Notes: generated by a model not told the origin, from the letters alone. A stretch of 5,487 nucleotides of DNA from JBKEDH01 sp047975295 (GCA_047975295.1 JBKEDH010000148.1:1-5487), one strand, 5' to 3'; counted from the stretch's first letter, positions 1 to 5,487 are shown. Numbers and translations: made by a program.

Positions 1-120
1 AAGCATGGAAGAAAGGCTAAAAGTATTTTCAAATATGGCCTGGATTATATCGCTTCCGTACTATTAAACCCTGTAAATCAGTACAATATTAACTTGACTG
101 ATTTTTTGTCATGTACTTAG
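1..120 (+). CDS. C-terminal end of an IS4-like transposase (5' part outside window)
   Basis: Frame 1 is open from the first base to the TAG at 118-120 and gives 39 residues containing GRKAKSIFKYGLDYIA, LLNPVNQY and the terminal FLSCT. I recognise the GRKAKSIFKYGL...FLSCT ending from Bacteroidota DDE transposases usually assigned to the IS4 family; this is from memory, not a search. The catalytic DDE core would lie upstream, outside the window, so I cannot tell whether the element is intact. The last codons coincide with a terminal inverted repeat, which is normal for compact insertion sequences and indicates that the element ends at about base 120. An alternative is a truncated IS remnant. 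Family membership is moderately certain; a transposase tail is likely. Confidence 0.7.
   Translation, partial: KHGRKAKSIFKYGLDYIASVLLNPVNQYNINLTDFLSCT
102..120 (+). repeat. Right terminal inverted repeat of the IS element
   Basis: The sequence from the T-tract at 102 to the stop codon at 120 reads, on the minus strand, CTAAGTACATGACAAAAAA. Its AGTACATGACAAAAAA part matches 15 of 16 bases of the left end of the MITE-like element at 1762-1777 (AGTACACGACAAAAAA). The shared end shows that it is a transposase-recognised terminus and not only coding sequence. The partner left end and any target duplication lie outside the window. Confidence 0.6.
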
Positions 121-424
121 CATAAAAAGTTTAAACCACTTCAATGCGTATTTCAATGTCATCAACATCAACTTCCATCTCTTTAGCTATTTTTTTCTTT
201 TGACTATTTGCACGATATGATTCATTATTATCTTTCCGCCACTAATACCAAACTTGTATGTAACTCCTGTTAAAAAAAAATCAGTATTTTAAATATTGAA
301 AAATGAATAAGAGCATATTTGATACATTACCAAAAGCCAAGAGGAAATCTGCGAAAGTTTACTTAAAAAGAAGAAAAAGAAAGAAACCGATAAAAAAGAG
401 GTCTAATACAACAGGCTACAGTAG
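121..424. other. Gene-poor interval between IS end and pncB
   Basis: This 304-bp stretch lies between the IS terminus and the pncB stop codon. Apart from the possible minus-strand gene fragment, I see nothing functional. A purine-rich tract at 340-400 on the plus strand gives a Lys/Arg-rich reading frame from an ATG at 303 that then runs antisense through pncB; this is best explained by base composition. No convincing hairpin-plus-T-tract terminator for pncB is visible after its stop codon. The only palindrome there, GCTACTGTAGC, leaves a one-base loop and cannot fold well. Confidence 0.5.
131..288 (-). pseudogene. Possible frameshifted C-terminal fragment of an unidentified gene
   Basis: On the minus strand one frame (about 288 down to 232) reads NTDFFLTGVTYKFGISGGK. 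A second frame, one base out of register, continues from 232 as DNNESYRANSQKKKIAKEMEVDVDDIEIRIEVV and stops at TAA (133-131). Restoring one A in the GGAAAG run near 233-235 would join them as GISGGKDNNESYRANSQ. The first part has the look of a final beta strand, the second of a charged tail, but I do not recognise a family. Both frames are bounded by stops upstream, so any gene here is a decayed remnant next to the IS end. The join may be coincidental in AT-rich DNA. Confidence 0.22.
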
Positions 425-1594
425 CTATTCATGGATATCTAAAATTTCCTTCGAAAGTTCAATCATGCGGATGTTTCCGGTGTGTTTATTGGGTTCGTCC
501 GATAATTTTACGGTTGGTACCCAGTTTCCGTCACTAGTCAGGACTTCTGTAAGTTTCATTACAATATTCATAGGTTTTAGGCCAACATCGTTGGTTAAAT
601 TGGTGCCAATGCCAAACGAAATACCTATTTTGTCTTTTGTGGCAAGAGTAATCTCTTCAACCTTACCAATATTCAATCCATCAGAAAAAATAATAAATTT
701 ATGTAGCGGATTGATGTTCAATTTATTGTAATGTGCAATGGTTTTTTCGGCAAATTCAATAGGATCGCCACTATCGTGCCGTACCCCGTCAAAAAGCTTG
801 GCAAATTTGGTGTCGAACTGTTTAAAAAACACATCGGTGGTATAAGTGTCGGATAGTGCCACACCCAAGTCACCGCGATAAGCCTCTACCCAATGTTCTA
901 GAGCCATAGCATTGGCCATTTTAAAGCCATACTCGGCAGCATGGAACATAAACCACTCATGGGCGTGTGTACCAATAGGTTTAGTGTTGCTTAGCATGGC
1001 CAAATGTACATTGCTAGTACCTGCAAAACTTTGGCCTTGGTATTTCGATAAGGTTTGGAATACCAAATTGTGGGCGCTGTATGAAAAACGGCGTCTTGTG
1101 CCAAATTCGGCAAACCGTACGCCCAAGTCGTTAAGCGATTTTATTTTACGCTCGGTATTTTCAATTATCCATGTATTGGGTTTGGGCTCTAACCCCGATT
1201 CTGTATAGAACAATTCGCTTATAGCCGCTAATAAAGGTACCTCCCAAAGTATGGTACGGTACCAAAAACCTTCTACGGTCACTTCCAAATCCGATCCGTT
1301 CTGTAAAATAGTGATTTCGGAAGGATCGTAGCGGTAACCTGCCAGAAAATCGAGATAAGTAGGTGGAAGATATGGACAATTTTCTATTAAAAACGCCTTT
1401 TCCTTCTTTGTTAATTTTAAGTTGGCCATTGTATTTACCGTATTTTGTAAAGTACTTGCAAAACCTTTGGGAAATTTGTGTTTTCCTCTATTTATAAAGG
1501 TATATCGGCCTTTAATATTGGGAAATAGTTTAAAAGCCCCAAATTGCATGGTAAATTTGTAGAAATCGTTATCGAGAATGGAAGTAAATGTCAT
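425..1594 (-). CDS. pncB: Nicotinate phosphoribosyltransferase
   Basis: This 389-residue cytoplasmic enzyme converts nicotinate and PRPP to nicotinate mononucleotide, coupled to ATP hydrolysis, the entry step of the Preiss-Handler route to NAD. The length fits the roughly 390-400 residues usual for the PncB group. Family landmarks are the N-terminal ILDNDFYKFTMQ (6-17), FINRGKH (33-39), EFGTRRRFS (163-171), PIGTHAHEW (206-214) with the probable phosphorylated histidine at H212, RHDSGDP (272-278), FSDGLN (303-308) and FGIGTNLTND (327-336). I chose the ATG at 1594-1592, which gives MTFTSILDNDFYKF as in relatives; a TTG two codons upstream (1600-1598) would add only two residues and is unlikely. 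It ends with TAG at 427-425. It stands alone on its strand, divergent from the GH3 gene, with a palindrome-rich region upstream. No frameshift or missing motif is seen. Confidence 0.96.
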   Translation of the reverse strand: MTFTSILDNDFYKFTMQFGAFKLFPNIKGRYTFINRGKHKFPKGFASTLQNTVNTMANLKLTKKEKAFLIENCPYLPPTYLDFLAGYRYDPSEITILQNGSDLEVTVEGFWYRTILWEVPLLAAISELFYTESGLEPKPNTWIIENTERKIKSLNDLGVRFAEFGTRRRFSYSAHNLVFQTLSKYQGQSFAGTSNVHLAMLSNTKPIGTHAHEWFMFHAAEYGFKMANAMALEHWVEAYRGDLGVALSDTYTTDVFFKQFDTKFAKLFDGVRHDSGDPIEFAEKTIAHYNKLNINPLHKFIIFSDGLNIGKVEEITLATKDKIGISFGIGTNLTNDVGLKPMNIVMKLTEVLTSDGNWVPTVKLSDEPNKHTGNIRMIELSKEILDIHE

Positions 1595-1612
1595 ATACAA
1601 TCGTTTATTGTG

Positions 1613-1620
1613 CTAATATA
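1613..1620 (-). promoter_or_regulatory. Candidate -7 element for pncB
   Basis: On the minus strand these bases read TATATTAG, matching five of the six fixed positions of the Bacteroidota -7 consensus TAnnTTTG. It lies about 19 nt upstream of the pncB ATG, which would give a short leader. No clear TTTG at -33 is present; the nearest similar sequence is GTTTAT (minus strand of 1632-1637). This is a weak, inferred call. Confidence 0.25.
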
Positions 1621-1696
1621 ACTAAAAGAATATAAACGGTAGTAGTTTTCTTAATATCGTTGTTTTTGTAATTATTTTTTAAATGAGTTTATAACT

Positions 1697-1723
1697 AAAC
1701 TATAGATTTGAAATCCATAGTTT
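1697..1723 (-). repeat. Palindromic repeat unit 1 (REP-like hairpin)
   Basis: The arms 1697-1709 and 1711-1723 are complementary at 12 of 13 positions around the core GATTTGAAATC (1705-1715). The one mismatch is A·C when read on the plus strand and a G·U wobble on the minus strand, so the hairpin is more stable as a minus-strand transcript. A T-tract (1721-1725) overlaps the right arm, but no plus-strand gene lies upstream for it to terminate. The core matches that of unit 2 (1731-1741) with a compensated base-pair change. Confidence 0.6.
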
Positions 1724-1728
1724 TTATA

Positions 1729-1743
1729 CAGACTGGAAGTCTG
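1729..1743. repeat. Palindromic repeat unit 2 (REP-like hairpin)
   Basis: CAGACT (1729-1734) and AGTCTG (1738-1743) are perfect inverted arms around the triloop GGA. The core GACTGGAAGTC has the same design as unit 1 (GATTTGAAATC), with the third pair C-G in place of T-A, and sits 26 bp downstream of it. I believe similar GACTGGAAGTC palindromes recur between genes in Bacteroidota, but this is recollection and was not checked. Confidence 0.6.
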
Positions 1744-1816
1744 CTTTGTGAAATACTCTTTAGTACACGACAAAAAATTAAAAAATATTTTCAATACATC
1801 AATAATCAAAATATTG

Positions 1817-1837
1817 AACCTATAGACCTTATAGGTT
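1817..1837. repeat. Internal palindrome of the MITE-like element (A)
   Basis: AACCTATA (1817-1824) and TATAGGTT (1830-1837) are perfect 8-bp inverted arms around the loop GACCT. It lies near the middle of the element bounded by the terminal repeats, a common arrangement for short palindrome-bearing elements. No function can be assigned. Confidence 0.55.
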
Positions 1838-1840
1838 TTA

Positions 1841-1857
1841 AAAATCTGTGAGATCTT
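1841..1857 (-). repeat. Internal palindrome of the MITE-like element (B)
   Basis: AAAATCT (1841-1847) and AGATCTT (1851-1857) pair at six of seven positions around the triloop GTG. The single mismatch (1843 with 1855) is A·C on the plus strand and G·U on the minus strand. It follows palindrome A after three bases (TTA), so the element interior consists largely of two adjacent hairpins. Confidence 0.45.
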
Positions 1858-1933
1858 GAAAATCAAATTGATAAATCAAGTAAGTTAACTTTTGTCGTGT
1901 ACTATAGAGGTACCTATAAAAATTAAAATTTAC

Positions 1934-1964
1934 CACAAATACACTAATAATTCGTGCATTCGTG
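1934..1964 (-). repeat. 31-bp imperfect palindrome built of CACNAAT units
   Basis: Two CAC-N-AAT units (1934-1940, 1942-1948) face two ATT-C-GTG units (1950-1956, 1958-1964). Of 15 paired positions, 12 are Watson-Crick. Two of the other three are A·C on the plus strand but G·U on the minus strand; the third is a true mismatch. The ATTCGTGCATTCGTG half resembles an intergenic repeat that I recall from many Bacteroidota genomes; this was not checked. It lies just outside the MITE-like element, on the side of the GH3 gene. Confidence 0.55.
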
Positions 1965-1992
1965 ACTAAAACATTTATAGAAACTAAAGTAA

Positions 1993-2009
1993 CTGCAATG
2001 AAATTGCAG
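1993..2009. repeat. Perfect 7-bp-stem palindrome
   Basis: CTGCAAT (1993-1999) and ATTGCAG (2003-2009) are perfect inverted arms around the triloop GAA. The triloop design matches unit 2 (loop GGA). The palindrome is followed by GGTTTTAA, but there is no plus-strand gene upstream, so a terminator role is unlikely unless antisense transcription crosses the region. Confidence 0.55.
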
Positions 2010-2154
2010 GGTTTTAACCTTTAATTAGATAATAAAATAGGAATATTTTGCTCCTTTTTAGTTGGTAGTTTATATATTTAGGGCAAAAATTGATTTACTT
2101 ACCTTAGTTTACAAGTATGGTAAATTTTTTAAACAAGTTCAATTTCTGTTTTCG
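2010..2154. other. AT-rich upstream region of the GH3 gene, no feature seen
   Basis: Between the last palindrome and the candidate promoter element I see no reading frame, RNA or clear repeat. There is one weak facing pair, TTACC (2098-2102) and GGTAA (2119-2123), too short to call. Regulatory sites could be here but cannot be recognised from one sequence. Confidence 0.4.
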
Positions 2155-2162
2155 TAATTTTG
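2155..2162 (+). promoter_or_regulatory. Candidate -7 element for the GH3/serine hydrolase gene
   Basis: TAATTTTG matches every fixed position of the Bacteroidota -7 consensus TAnnTTTG. Transcription would begin near 2169, leaving a leader of about 30 nt before the ATG at 2200. A TTTG -33 element is not present at the expected spacing, so the call rests on the -7 match and position alone. The leader is A-rich near the start codon (TATTAAATG) and lacks a strong Shine-Dalgarno sequence, as usual in this phylum. Confidence 0.4.
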
Positions 2163-2199
2163 GCATAGTTATTATTGGTTAAATGTAGGTAAGTATTAA

Positions 2200-5133
2200 A
2201 TGAAGACCTTTATGTATTGTAGATTTTTTAGTATTGTATATTTCTTTATAATTTCTGGTTCTGTATTTGCACAAGATCATTCCAATCCTTTATCGACACC
2301 GGATAGCGAGTCCCAGAAAAAATGGGTGGATAGTATATATGGCGCAATGTCGCTGTCTGAAAAATTGGGACAATTGTATATGGTACAGGTCATGTCCAAT
2401 CAAGATAAAGTTACCGAAGAAAAGGTCGAAAAATTGATAAAAGATTATCATATTGGCGGTATTATTTATTCTAATGGGGGGCCGGTTAGGCAGGCCAAGC
2501 TGAACAATAAACTACAGTCTATTTCCAGATTGCCCCTACTTATAGGAATGGATGCCGAGTGGGGATTAAGCATGCGTTTGGATTCTACTTATGCTTTTCC
2601 TTGGAATATGACCTTGGGAGCCATACAAGATAATAAATTGGTAGAGCAAACAGGCCGGCATATTGGCGAACATTGTAAGCGTATTGGGGTTCATTTTAAT
2701 TTTGCTCCAGATGTCGATATCAATACCAATCCTAAAAACCCCATTATTGGCAATCGTTCTTTTGGAGAAGATAAGGTAAACGTAACCGAAAAAGCTTTGG
2801 CTTTTATGAAAGGCATGCAAAGCACTGGCGTTTTAGGAAGTGCCAAACATTTTCCCGGACATGGTGATACGGCCGAGGATTCCCACCTTACTTTACCTAT
2901 TGTTCCGTTTGATAAAGCACGTTTAGATTCAATCGAATTATATCCTTACAAAGCCCTTGTAAAAGAAAGTATTTCAAGTGTTATGGTGGCGCATTTAAAT
3001 GTACCGGGGCTGGATTCTAGAGAAAACTACCCTTCATCTTTGTCAAAACCGATAATTACCGATTTGTTAAAGAATACTTTGGGTTTTAAAGGTTTGGTGT
3101 TTACCGATGCGTTAAGTATGAAAGGTGTTGCCAATTTTAGCGAATCGGGTGCTATCGATTTGGCAGCTTTTATGGCCGGAAACGATATTATGCTTATGTC
3201 GGGAAATGTAGCCGGAGGTATTTCCAAATTAACCGAAGCATACAATGCAGGCGATATTACCGAAGAACGTTTGGCTCATTCGGTAAAAAAGATTTTAATG
3301 GCAAAGTACAAAGTGGGGTTAAATCGGTATAAACCCATCGATACCAAAAACTTGGTTACCGATTTAAACCGTTTAAAAGACGATATTTTATACGAAGAAC
3401 TTTTAGAAAACGCTATCACCGTTGTAAAAAACCAAAATGGTTTATTGCCATTTCAGAATTTAGAACTTAAAAAAATGGCCTATGTTGGCCTGGGCGACGA
3501 TAAAGGAACCGTATTTTTTAATACTCTTAAAAAGTACAATAAAATACATCATATAACAGGTAATAATTTTGAGGAGATAACAGCAAAGTTACAGGATTAT
3601 AATACGGTTGTTATAGGGTTACACCGATCGAATGCCAACCCATGGAAATCCCATAAATTCACAAAAGAAGAATTGGCTTGGATAGACCAAATCTCGCAAA
3701 CACATACCGTTGTTCTCGATGTTTTTGTAAAACCTTATGCACTATCGGAATTAACCACTATACGTAATATCGAAGCTATTGTTGTAAGTTATCAAAACAG
3801 TAAGATTGCCCAGCAAAAATCGGCACAGATTATTTTTGGAGCGCTATCGGCAAAAGGTAAGTTGCCGGTATCGATAGGCAATTATTTTAAAACAGGTTAC
3901 GGGGTGAAAACCGAAGCCTTAAAACGTTTGGGTTATACCGTGCCCGAGCGTGTGGGAATCGATTCCAAAAAATTGAACAAGATCGATTCGGTTGCCCAAG
4001 TAGCTATTAAGGGACACATGACACCCGGAATACAACTTTTGGTTGCCCGTAAGGGAAAAGTTGTTTACAATAAAAATTTCGGTTATCATACTTACAAAAA
4101 AAAAGATGAGGTAACTTTTGATGATATTTACGATGTAGCTTCCTTAACTAAAATATTGGCAACTTTACCTTTGGTTATGGAGTTGGAGGAAATAGGCGAA
4201 ATCTCGTTAAACACCAAATTGTCCGAGCTATTGCCAGAGTATAAAAAATCTAACAAGGCCAACATTACCATAAAACAAATGTTGTCGCACTACGCAAAGT
4301 TACGTCCGTGGGAGCCTTTCTATTTCCGTACTTTGGATTCGGTAACAAAAAAACCGGACAAAAAATATTACCAAACCACAAAAAGTGATCTGTTTAATGT
4401 AGAGGTTGCTAAAAATATGTATTTGCGTTCCGATTATCCGGATTCCATCCAAAAAATAATCAAGGATTCCGATCTTTTAAAAAAATTGCGTTATCGTTAT
4501 AGTGACTTTCCTTATTATATCCTGAAAAAATTTCTCGAAGAATATTATGATAGAACTTTGGAGCAGTTGGTACAGAATCATTTTTACGAATCTATGGGTG
4601 CCAATTATACCATGTACAACCCCTACCATAAAATAAGTAGTAAAAAAATTGTACCTACCGAGGTTGATGATTATTTTCGTTACAGAGAGGTGCGTGGTTA
4701 TGTACACGATATGGGAGCAGCCATGCAGGACGGTATTGGTGGCCATGCCGGTATTTTTAGCAATGCCAACGATGTGGCCAAGATTATGCAAATGTACTTG
4801 CAAGGTGGTTTTTATGGAGGTAAACAATATATAAAGACAGAAACCGTCGATAAATTCAATACTTGTTATTATTGCGATCAAGATAATAGACGTGGCGTAG
4901 GTTTCGATAAACCCCAACTGGGCACTGTAGGGCCAACTTGTGGTTGTGTGTCGATGGCCAGTTTTGGGCATTCGGGATTTACTGGTACTTATGCGTGGGC
5001 AGATCCAAAAGAAGATTTGGTTTATGTGTTTTTATCTAACAGAACTTATCCCAAAGCCGATAATAATGTCTTGTTAAAAGAAAATATACGAACTAATATA
5101 CAGGCTTTGATTTACGAAGCTATTATGGAATAA
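2200..5133 (+). CDS. Exported NagZ-like GH3 beta-N-acetylhexosaminidase fused to a beta-lactamase-fold serine hydrolase
   Basis: The 977-residue product has a type I signal peptide (about 1-24, hydrophobic SIVYFFIISGSVFA, probable cleavage SVFA/QD) and no lipobox, so it acts in the periplasm or outside the cell. A GH3 N-terminal barrel (about 45-375) carries NPIIGNRSF (180-188), KHFPGHGDTAEDSH (216-229) with the NagZ-type Asp-His acid/base pair D227/H229, and FTDALSMKG (301-309) with nucleophile D303. A GH3 C-terminal domain follows (about 400-565). The last third (about 585-975) is a class C beta-lactamase/DD-peptidase-like domain with SLTK (S648, K651), YSD (Y767) and HSG (H924-G926) in the correct order. 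Both active sites look intact. NagZ relatives release GlcNAc from muropeptides, so wall-fragment trimming is the likely role; the serine hydrolase could be a peptidase, amidase or esterase. I chose the ATG at 2200 for the full signal peptide; M5 is an alternative. bshA follows after 13 nt. No standard gene symbol is known to me. Confidence 0.93.
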   Translation: MKTFMYCRFFSIVYFFIISGSVFAQDHSNPLSTPDSESQKKWVDSIYGAMSLSEKLGQLYMVQVMSNQDKVTEEKVEKLIKDYHIGGIIYSNGGPVRQAKLNNKLQSISRLPLLIGMDAEWGLSMRLDSTYAFPWNMTLGAIQDNKLVEQTGRHIGEHCKRIGVHFNFAPDVDINTNPKNPIIGNRSFGEDKVNVTEKALAFMKGMQSTGVLGSAKHFPGHGDTAEDSHLTLPIVPFDKARLDSIELYPYKALVKESISSVMVAHLNVPGLDSRENYPSSLSKPIITDLLKNTLGFKGLVFTDALSMKGVANFSESGAIDLAAFMAGNDIMLMSGNVAGGISKLTEAYNAGDITEERLAHSVKKILMAKYKVGLNRYKPIDTKNLVTDLNRLKDDILYEELLENAITVVKNQNGLLPFQNLELKKMAYVGLGDDKGTVFFNTLKKYNKIHHITGNNFEEITAKLQDYNTVVIGLHRSNANPWKSHKFTKEELAWIDQISQTHTVVLDVFVKPYALSELTTIRNIEAIVVSYQNSKIAQQKSAQIIFGALSAKGKLPVSIGNYFKTGYGVKTEALKRLGYTVPERVGIDSKKLNKIDSVAQVAIKGHMTPGIQLLVARKGKVVYNKNFGYHTYKKKDEVTFDDIYDVASLTKILATLPLVMELEEIGEISLNTKLSELLPEYKKSNKANITIKQMLSHYAKLRPWEPFYFRTLDSVTKKPDKKYYQTTKSDLFNVEVAKNMYLRSDYPDSIQKIIKDSDLLKKLRYRYSDFPYYILKKFLEEYYDRTLEQLVQNHFYESMGANYTMYNPYHKISSKKIVPTEVDDYFRYREVRGYVHDMGAAMQDGIGGHAGIFSNANDVAKIMQMYLQGGFYGGKQYIKTETVDKFNTCYYCDQDNRRGVGFDKPQLGTVGPTCGCVSMASFGHSGFTGTYAWADPKEDLVYVFLSNRTYPKADNNVLLKENIRTNIQALIYEAIME

Positions 5134-5146
5134 ATTTATATTGTAA

Positions 5147-5487
5147 ATGAAAATAGGAATAGTGTGTTATCCGACCTTTGGAGGAAGTGGAGTAGTAGCG
5201 ACCGAGTTGGGTCTTGAACTTTCCAAACTTGGACACGAGGTGCATTTTATTACATACAACCAGCCCGTAAGATTGGAACTTATAAGCAATAATGTGCATT
5301 ACCACGAGGTTATCGTCCCCGAATATCCGTTGTTTCATTACCAGCCTTACGAGCTTGCTTTCTCGAGCAAGTTGGTCGATATGGGTAAGTTACATAAAAT
5401 ACAAATTTTACATGTGCCTTATGCTATCCCGCATGCTTATGCTGCTTATATGGCCCAATCAATGTTAATGGTGGAGGAGAATTGTGT
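5147..5487 (+). CDS. bshA: N-acetyl-alpha-D-glucosaminyl L-malate synthase BshA, N-terminal part (runs off window)
   Basis: The first 113 codons give the N-terminal Rossmann half of a GT4 glycosyltransferase. The start MKIGIVCYPTFGGSGVVATELG with its glycine-rich loop (residues 12-15), GHEVHFIT (29-36), PVRLE (40-44), YPLFHYQPYELAFSSKLVD (60-78) and YAIPHAYAAYMA (92-103) are characteristic of BshA. BshA transfers GlcNAc from UDP-GlcNAc to L-malate in the cytoplasm, the first step of bacillithiol synthesis; this thiol is used by Bacillota and many Bacteroidota. Family length is about 375-380 residues, so roughly two thirds lies beyond the window. The start is fixed by the MKIGIVCYP match and follows the upstream stop by 13 nt without a terminator, suggesting co-transcription. 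Residue 91 is proline (HVPYAIPHA), where relatives that I recall have histidine (HVHYAIPHA). Confidence 0.93.
   Translation, partial: MKIGIVCYPTFGGSGVVATELGLELSKLGHEVHFITYNQPVRLELISNNVHYHEVIVPEYPLFHYQPYELAFSSKLVDMGKLHKIQILHVPYAIPHAYAAYMAQSMLMVEENC

Larger units (their letters stand above)
1756..1909. mobile_element. MITE-like element with IS-type terminal inverted repeats
   Basis: The left end (1756-1775) and right end (1890-1909) form an inverted repeat matching at 19 of 20 positions, including a perfect 15-bp block, TAGTACACGACAAAA at 1761-1775 and its complement at 1890-1904. The ~154 bp between and including the ends contain no gene. The left end matches 15 of 16 bases of the IS terminus at 102-117, and its minus-strand reading ends NFLSCT, like the transposase tail at 1-120. 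It therefore looks like a non-autonomous, internally deleted relative moved in trans by such a transposase. Two palindromes (1817-1837, 1841-1857) lie inside. No target-site duplication is visible in the flanks. The exact boundary could instead be 1761-1904. Confidence 0.65.

Noticed and set aside
303..731. Plus-strand 142-codon frame beginning with a Lys/Arg-rich stretch
   Set aside because: About 70% of it is antisense to the conserved pncB 3' end, and the basic start reflects a purine-rich tract. No family recognised.
1595..1600. TTG start two codons upstream of the chosen pncB start
   Set aside because: The ATG at 1594 gives the family-typical MTFTSILDNDFYKF start; the extension adds only two residues with no support.
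1697..1725. Rho-independent terminator (hairpin followed by T-tract) on the plus strand
   Set aside because: No plus-strand gene ends upstream, and the stem is AT-rich; the REP-like reading explains it better.
1672..1866. Minus-strand 64-codon frame containing NFLSCTKEYF
   Set aside because: It crosses the MITE-like end and the palindromes; the FLSCT similarity comes from the terminal inverted repeat. It is not a gene.
1697..2009. CRISPR array or riboswitch in the palindrome cluster
   Set aside because: The palindromes differ in sequence, are irregularly spaced and have no constant spacers; no known riboswitch core is recognisable.
2183..2188. ATG-TAG start-stop pair in the leader of the GH3 gene
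   Set aside because: A minimal upstream frame is possible, but six bases in an AT-rich leader are easily chance and no regulatory context is seen.
4477..4971. Minus-strand 164-codon frame inside the GH3/serine hydrolase gene
   Set aside because: It is a shadow frame opposite a domain with intact catalytic motifs, and its composition is not protein-like.

Overview
The window comes from an AT-rich Bacteroidota genome, most likely a member of the Flavobacteriia. The evidence is the three genes (a Bacteroidota-style nicotinate phosphoribosyltransferase, a secreted NagZ-like GH3/serine-hydrolase fusion, and the bacillithiol gene bshA), the lack of Shine-Dalgarno sequences, a TAnnTTTG-type -7 promoter element, and an insertion-sequence end whose transposase finishes in a FLSCT C-terminus, a pattern I associate with this phylum.

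Layout. Bases 1-120 are the last 39 codons of an IS4-like transposase, with the terminal inverted repeat of the element overlapping the stop codon. Bases 121-424 hold no intact gene; the minus strand carries a possible frameshifted gene tail. Bases 425-1594 (minus) encode nicotinate phosphoribosyltransferase (PncB). Bases 1595-2199 are a 605-bp divergent intergenic region filled with palindromes and a ~154-bp MITE-like element whose ends match the IS end at position 120. Bases 2200-5133 (plus) encode a 977-residue exported protein joining a NagZ-like GH3 N-acetylhexosaminidase to a beta-lactamase-fold serine hydrolase. At 5147 a partial bshA begins and runs off the window.

Working together. 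The GH3/serine hydrolase gene and bshA are 13 nt apart on the same strand and are probably co-transcribed. The first product probably trims GlcNAc from cell-wall fragments in the periplasm; the second uses UDP-GlcNAc and L-malate for the first step of bacillithiol synthesis. PncB is transcribed divergently and feeds NAD synthesis. All three genes are conserved housekeeping or wall-recycling types. I see no defence island, CRISPR array, RNA gene or new multi-gene system. The least explained part is the palindrome-rich block at 1697-2009.
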